Below, piece after piece: positions 19,133 to 26,584 of a stretch of DNA of 55,625 nucleotides. A program made the position numbers and the translations under genes. Position 1 is the stretch's first letter, and every line of letters begins with the position of its first letter. Under the pieces are notes generated by a model that saw only the letters and a list, made by a program, of their open reading frames with translations, did no database searches and was not told the origin of the DNA. This DNA is from Rhodospirillaceae bacterium UBA1479 (lineage in GTDB: Bacteria; Pseudomonadota; Alphaproteobacteria; Rhodospirillales; Casp-alpha2): contig DCRZ01000007.1 in NCBI GenBank assembly GCA_002325375.1, positions 1-55,625 of the forward strand, read 5' to 3'.

Positions 19133-19912
19133 CTATCCCCGCCCGATCCAGGGCATCTTGGTCGCCTGGATGGTGAGGAACTGAATGTTCGTATCCATGG
19201 GCAGGTTGGCCATCATAACAACGGCCTCGCCGACATGTTCCGCCGGCATGCGCGGTTCCACCTTCAAGGTGCCGTCGGACTGCTTCACGCCGTGCCCCTG
19301 CGCCATACGTTCGGTCATGGGCGAAACGGCATTGCCGATGTCGACCTGACTGACTGCGATGTCGTACTTGCGCCCGTCCAGGGCCGCCGTCTTGGTCAGG
19401 CCCGTGACGGCATGCTTGGTCGCCGTATAGGGGATGGAATCGGGCCGCGGCGCGTGGGCCGAGATCGAACCGTTGTTGATGATCCGCCCGCCCATAGGGG
19501 ATTGCGCCTTCATCACGCGGAAGGCTTCCTGAATGCACAGGAACACGCCGGTCAGATTGACGTCGATGACGCGCTTCCAGTCCTCGACCTTCAAATCCTC
19601 GAGCAAAATTCCAGGCGCGTTGGCACCCGCGTTATTGAAGATTACGTCGACCCGGCCGTGGGCGTCCGTGGTGACCTTGAACATGGCCTTGATCGCGTCG
19701 GGGTCGGTCACGTCCGTGGGCTGAACCAGGGCTCGGCTGCCGGCATCACCCGCAAGGGCCTTTGTTTCCTCCAGCATGTCGGCGCGGCGGCCGGCCAGGG
19801 TCACCGAATAGCCGTCGGCGAGCAGCGCCAGGGCAGCCGCCCGGCCAACGCCGGTGCCGGCGCCGGTGACGATGGCGACCTTGGATGCTGGAACATGGGA
19901 TTGCAGGCTCAT
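19133..19912 (-). CDS. Short-chain dehydrogenase/reductase
   Basis: A 259-residue SDR with TGAGTGVG near the N-terminus, GRR after beta-2 (a pattern that favours NADP), NNAG, Ser in NNGSISA and the catalytic YTATK. The C-terminus (NIQFLTIQATKMPWIGRG) resembles SDRs annotated as sepiapterin or 3-oxoacyl reductase-like, without a defined substrate. An AAGGAG site precedes the ATG and overlaps the repeated element at 19924-19949 shared with the divergent cupin gene. Confidence 0.85.
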   Translation of the reverse strand: MSLQSHVPASKVAIVTGAGTGVGRAAALALLADGYSVTLAGRRADMLEETKALAGDAGSRALVQPTDVTDPDAIKAMFKVTTDAHGRVDVIFNNAGANAPGILLEDLKVEDWKRVIDVNLTGVFLCIQEAFRVMKAQSPMGGRIINNGSISAHAPRPDSIPYTATKHAVTGLTKTAALDGRKYDIAVSQVDIGNAVSPMTERMAQGHGVKQSDGTLKVEPRMPAEHVGEAVVMMANLPMDTNIQFLTIQATKMPWIGRG

Positions 19913-19923
19913 GGAATGTCTCC

Positions 19924-19975
19924 TTGATGCAGATCTTGATGCAGATCATTTTTTGGGATGTGATAGATTTATAAA
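19924..19975 (+). promoter_or_regulatory. Tandem FNR-like boxes and -10 element before the cupin gene
   Basis: TTGATGCAGATC is repeated twice in tandem (19924-19947). The downstream copy reads TTGATGCAGATCAT (19936-19949), 9 of 10 defined bases of the FNR consensus TTGAT-N4-ATCAA; the upstream copy matches 8 of 10. TATAAA (19970-19975) lies where a class II -10 would be. The box spacing to the inferred start (about 19982) is close to -41.5. The same DNA holds the leader of the divergent SDR gene. Confidence 0.55.
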
Positions 19976-20010
19976 CTACCGCCCACCGACGAACAGAGAG
20001 ATTCGACGCC

Positions 20011-20514
20011 ATGACCTACTCACTCGATGCCTTCGCCAAGGACCTGAAACAGGTTCTGACCCAGGGGCAGAGCCCCGCTCAGCTTGAGGAAAGCCGCAAG
20101 CTGGTGGAAAAGGCGCTGAAGGACCCTGAATTCGTCGAAGCCAATTTGGGCGAAAACGCCGAGGGTGAGCGCAAGATCGTTTATGAGGATCCCGACCTGG
20201 GATTCTGCATCCTGACCCATGTTTACAAGGGCGCCAAAACCGGCAACCCGCACGATCACGGCCCGTCCTGGGCTATTTACGGCCAGGCCTTCGGCGAAAC
20301 CAAGATGACGGAATACGACATCATCGAACCGCCCCAAGGCGACAAGCCCGGCAAGGTCAAGGAGCGTGAGAGCTATAAGATGGTCCCGGGCGATGCCCGC
20401 GTGTATCAGGTCGGCGACGTGCACTGCCCGGAACGGCAAAGCGAAACGCGCCTGATCCGCATCGAGGGCATGAACATGAACGGCGTCAAGCGCACGCCCC
20501 TGGTGCCGGCCTAA
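20011..20514 (+). CDS. Small cupin protein, cysteine dioxygenase-like fold
   Basis: A 167-residue soluble protein with a cupin core. Candidate metal ligands are His81 and His83 in HDHGPSWAIYG, Glu96 in FGETKM and His138 in GDVHCPE, arranged as in the cysteine dioxygenase-like cupins. Helices at 1-45 precede the barrel. The family is common in alphaproteobacteria without an assigned reaction, so no substrate is proposed. It stands alone, divergent from an SDR, behind an FNR-like promoter, which suggests induction at low oxygen (inference). Confidence 0.75.
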   Translation: MTYSLDAFAKDLKQVLTQGQSPAQLEESRKLVEKALKDPEFVEANLGENAEGERKIVYEDPDLGFCILTHVYKGAKTGNPHDHGPSWAIYGQAFGETKMTEYDIIEPPQGDKPGKVKERESYKMVPGDARVYQVGDVHCPERQSETRLIRIEGMNMNGVKRTPLVPA

Positions 20515-20529
20515 TCCGGGCCCGGCGGC

Positions 20530-20763
20530 CTAGCGATCGCTCGACTGGATTCCCTGTAGTTTTTCCAGGCTGTCCGACGTCAACTGCAACGACACGTTGC
20601 CGACGGCGGAACGGATGATCAGATCAACGAACCACACGCCGGGTGTCAGTTCCTGCGGCGTGCCGATGTCGATGCCGACAACGTCCTCGATATCGATGGA
20701 CAGATTCTTGTTGTCGTGAAACGAGATCGCGGCGACGGTTTTCTTGGTTTCGGCGCTTGTCAT
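20530..20763 (-). CDS. Small protein of unknown function
   Basis: A 77-residue soluble, acidic protein (FHDNKNLSIDIEDVVGIDIG, then TPGVWFVDLIIRS and VSLQLTSDSLEKL). The alternating hydrophobic pattern suggests a small beta-sandwich or barrel. GAGGA precedes the ATG and codon use matches neighbours, so it is probably real. It converges with the cupin gene, 15 bp apart. No family is recognised. Confidence 0.6.
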   Translation of the reverse strand: MTSAETKKTVAAISFHDNKNLSIDIEDVVGIDIGTPQELTPGVWFVDLIIRSAVGNVSLQLTSDSLEKLQGIQSSDR

Positions 20764-20915
20764 GGGCAGGTCCTCGGGTCACTTGTGCAGCGGTCGGCGA
20801 GCCGATAGGAGCAGCCGACAGGGTCGGGCATAGACAGCTTGCCTGCACCGCGCCGCCGCCGCAACCCGACAATGTCGTAAAAATTACGGCATTCGCCGCG
20901 CCAAATCCGGTAGAA

Positions 20916-21995
20916 TCAGCCGAGAACGGCCTGGGCCAGCAACCCGGCCAACAGCGACCCGGTTAGCCCAAGAACAATGTACCACAGGAAGGTTCCCCGC
21001 TTGACCAGGGCCCAGACGGCCATGGCGGCCGGGATCGAGGTAACACCACCGGCGATCATGAAGGCCATGGCCGGTCCCGGCGCCATGCCCAAGTCCATCA
21101 ACCCGTCGATGGTGGGAATCGCCGCGAAGCCGTTGAGATAGGCCGGCACGCCGACCATCACGGCGGCCGGTATCGTCCACCATTCACCACTGCCGAGCCA
21201 GCGCCCGACCTGATCGGCCGGGATATAGGTGACCATCAGGCTTTCGATCAGGAACGCCAAGGTCAGCCATTTGAACAGGAACCAGCCGATCGTCCGGCTT
21301 TCGTCGCGGAACAGGGTCATGCGGTCCCGGTCACGCCAGAAGCCCCATTCCACAGGAGCACCCTCAAGCGCCTTCTTGCGCGCCCCGCAGCAGGACGTGA
21401 CCGCCCCTTTCAAGGGATCGGCAAAGGCCCCGCGGGCGACCAGAGCGTGCGTGCCATAGCCCGCCCCCAGGCCCATGACCACCGCGGCGGCGGCCTTGAA
21501 CACCGTGAACGGCAGACCGAACACGGCCGCCATCAGGATGAAGATTTGCGGGTCCATGAGGGGTGAGGCGATCCAGAACGCCATGACCGGTGCCAGCGGC
21601 ACCCCGGCCCCCAGAAGGCCCGCAATGATCGGCACGACCCCGCAGGAACAGAAGGGTGAAAAGGCGCCGAACAGCGCCGCCAGGAAGATCGCCGTCATGG
21701 GCCGGCTGGTGAAGGCGCGGGCGATCTGGCGATCCAGGCCGGTGGCCTTGGTCCAGGCGGCAGCCAGCACCGACATCAGAAAGAACGGGGCGATGAAGCC
21801 GTAGGCATCCGCCACGAACAGGATGCTCGCGCCGGCTTGGTCCCGATTGAGCACCGCCAAAATGAAAATTACCGCCAAAATGACCGCAAGGACACGGTCG
21901 ATCCGTTTCACGCGGTCCAGCAATCCCGGTCGGGGGGGAGATGCGGGCGTATCGGCGGGCGTTTGCAGGGGCGGGGTGAAAATTGTTTCGCTCAT
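20916..21995 (-). CDS. ArsP-type (DUF318) membrane permease
   Basis: A 359-residue polytopic membrane protein with about 8-10 helices. FSPFCSCGVVPI in one helix and the second half motif GVPAYLNGFAAIPTI are hallmarks of the COG0701/ArsP permease family. Some members export trivalent organoarsenicals; others lack a proven substrate. A cysteine pair (SCCGAR) lies in the central cytosolic loop. The gene lies 17 bp after an arsR-type regulator on the same strand, which supports efflux of a thiol-reactive metalloid (inference). No arsC or arsB is in the window. Confidence 0.82.
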   Translation of the reverse strand: MSETIFTPPLQTPADTPASPPRPGLLDRVKRIDRVLAVILAVIFILAVLNRDQAGASILFVADAYGFIAPFFLMSVLAAAWTKATGLDRQIARAFTSRPMTAIFLAALFGAFSPFCSCGVVPIIAGLLGAGVPLAPVMAFWIASPLMDPQIFILMAAVFGLPFTVFKAAAAVVMGLGAGYGTHALVARGAFADPLKGAVTSCCGARKKALEGAPVEWGFWRDRDRMTLFRDESRTIGWFLFKWLTLAFLIESLMVTYIPADQVGRWLGSGEWWTIPAAVMVGVPAYLNGFAAIPTIDGLMDLGMAPGPAMAFMIAGGVTSIPAAMAVWALVKRGTFLWYIVLGLTGSLLAGLLAQAVLG

Positions 21996-22011
21996 CGCAG
22001 GTCTCTTGTCA

Positions 22012-22341
22012 TCAAGGGGCGGCGATCTTGGCCGCCGGCGCGGCGCAGGTCGTCGTGACGCCGGTGCAGCATTCGTCGGCCAGGAAGCCGATCAGGCCGT
22101 GCATGGCCGCAAAATTGGCGCGGCATCGCAGGGTGCGGCCTTCCCGCGACTGATCGACCAACCCCGCCCAGACCAGGCGGGACACGTGGTGCGAAAGGGT
22201 GGAGCCGGGAATCTGCAGGTGTTCCTGAATTTCGCCGACGGACAGGCCGTCCGCCCCCGCCTTAACCAACAGACGGAAGGCAAGAAGCCGGTGCGGATTG
22301 CCCAGTTCGGCAAGTTGTCTGGCGGCAAGGTCTGTATCCAT
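22012..22341 (-). CDS. ArsR-family transcriptional repressor with C-terminal cysteines
   Basis: A 109-residue winged-helix regulator: the ELGNPHRLLAFRLLVKAG start, the recognition helix SGSTLSHHVSRL-like segment (about 45-57) and wing. It lacks the classical ELCVCDL metal site in the recognition helix. Instead Cys91, Cys92 and Cys99 lie in the last helix, very like the Cys95/Cys96/Cys102 arsenite site known from Acidithiobacillus ArsR. ATG 22341 is chosen by family length; the frame stays open to 22425. A near-perfect palindrome 37 bp upstream is the likely operator. It precedes the permease gene in an operon. Confidence 0.85.
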   Translation of the reverse strand: MDTDLAARQLAELGNPHRLLAFRLLVKAGADGLSVGEIQEHLQIPGSTLSHHVSRLVWAGLVDQSREGRTLRCRANFAAMHGLIGFLADECCTGVTTTCAAPAAKIAAP

Positions 22342-22377
22342 GGCGCCTAGATTAGACATGATGGGTGGGATTCGCAA

Positions 22378-22397
22378 CGATATTTCTAGAATTATCG
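22378..22397 (-). promoter_or_regulatory. Candidate ArsR operator palindrome
   Basis: CGATATTTCTAGAATTATCG is a 20-bp palindrome with one mismatched pair (positions 6/15), centred on TTCTAGAA. Read on the minus strand it includes a GATAAT -10-like hexamer, so a bound repressor would block the arsR promoter. Assignment is by position and symmetry. Confidence 0.55.
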
Positions 22398-22553
22398 AAT
22401 TATTTTCTTTCACCCTCTCCCCCAATGTTCCTACATTTATCCATACCGAGAATTTCTGGCTCTATATCTTATGTCCGGTGTTTCCGGACAGGTGGAACTG
22501 GCACAATGATTGCGTCTGAATTGGCAGGTATTTCATTCTGACAAGGCAACTCG

Positions 22554-23114
22554 GTGAACACACCTGTGGGTAGCTCCGTCCGTATCAAATCGACGTTTCT
22601 TGAGGCGGGAAATAATCTTCCGACCTTCCATCGTGAGGTTCTGGATTATTGGCAACGCCTGCGCGGCGACAGAGCGGCGCCGGCGCTGTCTGAGTTCGAC
22701 CTGGCCGCGCTGGACCCGGAAACCGTCCGCTTCATGAATATCACCGATATAACGCCGGAACCGCTTGCCTCGGTCTATCGCTTCTGGGGGGCCGGGCTGA
22801 CCCAGGCATTCGGCGCCGATTACACGGACCGCTCCCCCATCGAAGTGCCGCCCAAGGCCATCGGCCTGAGTGCGCGGGGCGGCTGCGGCCGGTTGACGCA
22901 CGAGATGGCCCCCCATTGCGAAGTCAAACAGTTCGAGACGCTCGCCGGATACCGGGGCCGCGCAGTAATCCTGCGCCTGCCTTGTTCTAATGACGGCATC
23001 ACGGTCGCCAACGGCATCGGCGTGTTCAAGTTCGAACACGTCAATCCGGACGCCGATCTGACAGCCTTCTTCGAAGAAGTCTTCGGGCCGCTCGACGCCG
23101 CCTCGCTCCCCTAA
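22554..23114 (+). CDS. PAS_5-type small sensory protein
   Basis: A 186-residue soluble protein that is mostly one PAS-like fold of the PAS_5 (PF07310) family: LDYWQRLRGDRAAPALSEFD, then FMNITDI and YRFWGAGLTQAFGADYTDRS. No output domain is present. Multiple stand-alone copies are typical of Rhodospirillales genomes. The start is GTG with a weak ribosome site. No partner gene is apparent beside it; the ars genes diverge from it. Confidence 0.78.
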   Translation: MNTPVGSSVRIKSTFLEAGNNLPTFHREVLDYWQRLRGDRAAPALSEFDLAALDPETVRFMNITDITPEPLASVYRFWGAGLTQAFGADYTDRSPIEVPPKAIGLSARGGCGRLTHEMAPHCEVKQFETLAGYRGRAVILRLPCSNDGITVANGIGVFKFEHVNPDADLTAFFEEVFGPLDAASLP

Positions 23115-23142
23115 CTTTCCCGCTTCCTAATCCCCCTGTGGA

Positions 23143-24015
23143 TCAGGCTGCCGTCGCCCGATCCTTCAGGAACGGCCGATCACCGCCCGCCGTCGTGCGG
23201 TGCATGCGCCGGGGCATGTTTTCGTCGTAGTCCCGCACGGCGTAATGCATGGTCGCACGGTTGTCCCACATCACCAGATCGCCTTCCTGCCAGCGGTGGC
23301 GGTAAACGTTTTCCGGCTGCGTCGCATGGGCCATCAGGTAATCCAGCAGCGGCCGGCTTTCCTCCATGGTCATGTCCACGAAGTTGGTGGTGAAGAAGGT
23401 ATTGACGTAAAGCGCGTCGCGCCCCGTGTCCGGATGGGTGCGTACCACCGGGTGGCGGAACGAGGCCAGGTTGGCCGGAATCTGCGGTGAATCCGTGTCC
23501 GGTTCGGCCAGATTGCGGCGCCGGATGGCGTCCGGCGAATGCAGGGCGTCGAGCCCGCGCAGCGTGTCCTGCAGGGCCGGCGACAGGGTCTCCAGCGCCC
23601 GATACATGTTGCAGAACAGGGTATCGCCGCGGCCTTCGGGCACGATCCGCGCGTGCAGCAGCGACAGCGCCGGCGGTTGTTCCGAGGCCGAGATGTCGGA
23701 ATGCCAAAAATCGTTGCGCGCCCCCCGGCGGCCCGGCTTGGTTTCCAGCACGATGACCTCGGGATTCTCGTTATTCACGCCGGCCCGGGCCCCGTAAGGG
23801 TGCGGTTCCGCCGGCCCAAAACGCTGGGAAAATCGGCTTTGTTCCGCGGGCGTCAGGTCCTGGCCAGGGAACACCAGCACCAAATATTCATGCAGCGCGG
23901 CGGTGACGGCGGCAAAGGTTTCAGCGTCGAGGTCTTCGGACAGATTGACGCCGGAAATCCGGGCGCCCATGGCCCCGGTCAGCGATTGAACTTGGAAAGG
24001 ATAGTCGCGGCTCAT
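23143..24015 (-). CDS. TauD/TfdA-family Fe(II)/2-oxoglutarate dioxygenase
   Basis: A 290-residue non-heme iron dioxygenase. The facial triad is His105 and Asp107 (WHSDIS) with His257 (TMHYAVRDY); Arg273 in RRMHRTT should bind 2-oxoglutarate. It resembles enzymes that hydroxylate taurine, alkylsulfates, 2,4-D or related acids. No transporter or sulfonate gene is adjacent, so the substrate is open. GGGAGG precedes the ATG. Confidence 0.87.
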   Translation of the reverse strand: MSRDYPFQVQSLTGAMGARISGVNLSEDLDAETFAAVTAALHEYLVLVFPGQDLTPAEQSRFSQRFGPAEPHPYGARAGVNNENPEVIVLETKPGRRGARNDFWHSDISASEQPPALSLLHARIVPEGRGDTLFCNMYRALETLSPALQDTLRGLDALHSPDAIRRRNLAEPDTDSPQIPANLASFRHPVVRTHPDTGRDALYVNTFFTTNFVDMTMEESRPLLDYLMAHATQPENVYRHRWQEGDLVMWDNRATMHYAVRDYDENMPRRMHRTTAGGDRPFLKDRATAA

Positions 24016-24053
24016 TTAGAGGCCTCCCATGCTTGAACCGATACGGCCCGTTA

Positions 24054-24548
24054 TTAGTTTTTATGGGTGGGCCGGTTGATTACCGCCCGGCGCAACATCC
24101 GGGCGACGGCATCATTCTTACCCCTCATCAACGCGTAGTCCAGAGCCCTGCGTCCCCAGCGGTCCGCAATCAGGGGGTCCGCACCCGCCAGGATCAGGTA
24201 TTCGGCAATCTCGGGATAATTGCCATGGGCGGCCAGAATCAGGGGCGTGACCTTGTCCGCGTCCTGCCAGTCGACCCGCGCCCCGGCGCGGACAAGCACG
24301 GTCGCCATATCAAGCCGCCCCAACAGCACCGCATGATGAAGGGGCCCCCGCCAGTCCGTGCCGACCACGTTGGGATCGGCCCCCGCCAGCAACAGTTGGG
24401 TCAGGAATACCTGATCGCCCGCGGCGGCGGCGCGCACGAGGTCGAGGGTCGTCGCCGTCGCCGGCAGGTCCGCCGCACGGGCCGGTCGCGGCACATCGGC
24501 CGTCGCCAAGGCGGCAACAAGACATATGAGAAAGATCACTCGGCGCAT
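24054..24548 (-). CDS. Exported ankyrin-repeat protein
   Basis: A 164-residue protein with a Sec leader (about 1-26, ending in ARA) and roughly four ankyrin repeats: LLLAGADPNVVGTDWRGPLH, VLVRAGARVDWQDADKVTPL, LILAGADPLIADRWGRRALD and flanking half repeats. Such small periplasmic ankyrin proteins are common in this group and presumably bind a protein partner. It follows the TauD-like gene on the same strand 38 bp upstream of that gene's start, so the two may be co-transcribed. Confidence 0.8.
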   Translation of the reverse strand: MRRVIFLICLVAALATADVPRPARAADLPATATTLDLVRAAAAGDQVFLTQLLLAGADPNVVGTDWRGPLHHAVLLGRLDMATVLVRAGARVDWQDADKVTPLILAAHGNYPEIAEYLILAGADPLIADRWGRRALDYALMRGKNDAVARMLRRAVINRPTHKN

Positions 24549-24596
24549 GACGCTTCTTCAATTGCGCGGGTCGGATACCCCGGATAGGGTTTCATC

Positions 24597-25220
24597 ATGA
24601 TCACGCTCCACGATTTTCTGCCTTCGGGCAATGGCTACAAATGTCGGCTGATGCTGCGCTTTCTCGGCCGCCCCTTCACCCTGGTCGAATACGACGTCAC
24701 CAAGGGGGAAACCCGCACACCCGATTTCCTGGCCAATCTCAATCCGAACGGCCGAATTCCGGTGCTCGAACTGGAAGACGGACGCTGCCTTTCTGAATCA
24801 GGGGCGATCCTGAATTTTCTGGCCCAAGGCACACCGTTCCTGCCCGATGATCCCTGGACCCGCGCCAAGGTTCTGCAGTGGATGTTCTTCGAACAATACA
24901 CGCTGGAACCCACCATCGCCGTACGCCGGTTCTGGTTGACCGAACAGGACACGCCGCTGACCGAAATCCAGCAGGCGCAATTGCCGGCCAAACTGGATCA
25001 GGGCCATGCCGCATTGGGTGTCTTGGAACAGGGCCTGGCGGCCGGACCGTGGCTGGTCGGGGATGGACCGACCATCGCCGACATCGCGCTTTACGGCTAT
25101 ACCCATGTCGCGCCCGAGGGCGGCTATGACCTGGACGCTTATCCCAACGTCACGGCCTGGATCGGCCGATTCCGCGAATTGCCCGCCTATGTCCCGATCA
25201 CCCAGCGCGATTTCACCTGA
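24597..25220 (+). CDS. Glutathione S-transferase family protein
   Basis: A 207-residue cytosolic GST. The thioredoxin-like N-domain (1-80) has NPNGRIPVLELEDG with the cis-Pro and the SESGAIL glutathione-binding motif; the helical C-domain has GPTIADIALYGYTHVA. The SGNGYKCRL N-terminus resembles beta/nu-like bacterial classes. It diverges from the ankyrin gene. Substrate unknown. Confidence 0.88.
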   Translation: MITLHDFLPSGNGYKCRLMLRFLGRPFTLVEYDVTKGETRTPDFLANLNPNGRIPVLELEDGRCLSESGAILNFLAQGTPFLPDDPWTRAKVLQWMFFEQYTLEPTIAVRRFWLTEQDTPLTEIQQAQLPAKLDQGHAALGVLEQGLAAGPWLVGDGPTIADIALYGYTHVAPEGGYDLDAYPNVTAWIGRFRELPAYVPITQRDFT

Positions 25221-25324
25221 GGCCCCTGCTTGACCGCCCTCGTATCTGAACCTTCTAATTTACGATATACTGGATGAAACCCGCCCACGGCCGAAGGCCG
25301 GGCGACCAGACGGGAGACGCATCC

Positions 25325-25762
25325 ATGAACGTGAAACATATCCTTGAACGCAAGGGCAACGCCGTCACCACCATCCCCACCGGGGCGACCATCGGCGAGG
25401 CCGCGCGCACCCTGGCCGAAGCCCGGATCGGCGCCATCGTCGTGTCCGACGACGGCAATACCATCAACGGCATCCTGTCGGAACGCGACATCGTGCGCGT
25501 CATCGGCATGGAAGGCCCCGGCGCCCTCACCCGCCCGGTGACCGAGGCCATGACCGCCAACGTCATTACCTGCAAGCCGGACGACCGCATCAACGTGCTG
25601 ATGAGCATGATGACCCAGCGCCGCATCCGCCATCTGCCCGTGGCCGAGAACGGCAAGATGACGGGTCTGATTTCCATCGGCGACGTGGTCAAGGAACGCA
25701 TGGACGAAATCGAATCCGACGCTGCCGCCATGCGCGACTACATCACCGGCATGACCGCCTGA
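25325..25762 (+). CDS. CBS-pair domain protein
   Basis: A 145-residue protein made of two CBS domains (about 8-62 and 74-128) with the signatures GAIVVSDDGNTINGILSERD and RIRHLPVAENGKMTGLISIG. Stand-alone CBS pairs bind adenine nucleotides and usually regulate a partner. The ATG at 25325 has GGGAG upstream; an earlier in-frame ATG lacks one. A TATACT -10-like hexamer lies near 25266. It is 42 bp before the next GST gene. Confidence 0.87.
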   Translation: MNVKHILERKGNAVTTIPTGATIGEAARTLAEARIGAIVVSDDGNTINGILSERDIVRVIGMEGPGALTRPVTEAMTANVITCKPDDRINVLMSMMTQRRIRHLPVAENGKMTGLISIGDVVKERMDEIESDAAAMRDYITGMTA

Positions 25763-25804
25763 CCAACCGACCCACTTTCCAACCACAAGGACCAGCAGAA
25801 CACC

Positions 25805-26584
25805 ATGACCACCACGACCTCGCCGGGGCCCAGCCTCGTGCTTTATCATGCCTGGGCTTCTTCCGCGTCGCGCAAGGTGCGCATGTGCCTTTACGAAAAA
25901 GGCCTGACCTTCGACGCCACAGTCGTCGACCTGAATAAGTTCGAACACCATTCAGACTGGTACAAGAAACTCAATCCGTCGGGCATCGTGCCGGCGCTGA
26001 TGGTCGACGGTCATCCGCTGGTCGAAAGCAACTTCATCAACGAATACCTGGACGAGACCTATCCCACGCCGCCATTGCGCCCGACGGACCCGATGCTGCT
26101 GCACGACATGCGGCTGTGGGGGAAATACATCGACGACACCTGCCTGCCGGCGATCCAGAAGCACAACTGGATGCACCATTTCCATCCCATGGCCCGCGAA
26201 TGGTCGGACGAGGAACTGGAACGCCGCCTGGCCGCCATCCCGACCGCCAACCGCAAGCACGTGTGGTACCGCATGGCGCGCGATCCCTATACGGCGGAAG
26301 AGCTGGAAGCGGCGCTGGACATCCTGCGCGACATGATGGACCGCATCGAGGCGCGCATCGCCAAAACCGGCTTCGTCACCGGCGACGCCTATTCCCTGGC
26401 CGATATCGCCGCCGCCCCCTATGTCATCCGCACGGAGGAACTGGCGCCGATCGAGGTCTCAGCGGAAAAGCGGCCCCACGCCGCCAAGTGGTGGGCGGCG
26501 ATCAAGGCCCGCCCCGCCTACAAGGCCGCCCATATGGAGCCCTTCAACGACCAGTGCTGGTCCGGGTGGATGCCACCGACCTAA
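25805..26584 (+). CDS. Glutathione S-transferase family protein
   Basis: A 259-residue GST. The N-domain has YHAWASSASRKVRM and LNPSGIVPALMVDG with VESNFINEYL for glutathione binding; the C-domain has FVTGDAYSLADIAAAPYVIR. Its stop codon (26582-26584) directly touches the stop of the opposing SulP gene. A frameshifted copy of its last about 54 bases lies on the far side of that gene (28994-29046). The final residues (FNDQCWSGWMPPT) look native. Confidence 0.88.
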   Translation: MTTTTSPGPSLVLYHAWASSASRKVRMCLYEKGLTFDATVVDLNKFEHHSDWYKKLNPSGIVPALMVDGHPLVESNFINEYLDETYPTPPLRPTDPMLLHDMRLWGKYIDDTCLPAIQKHNWMHHFHPMAREWSDEELERRLAAIPTANRKHVWYRMARDPYTAEELEAALDILRDMMDRIEARIAKTGFVTGDAYSLADIAAAPYVIRTEELAPIEVSAEKRPHAAKWWAAIKARPAYKAAHMEPFNDQCWSGWMPPT

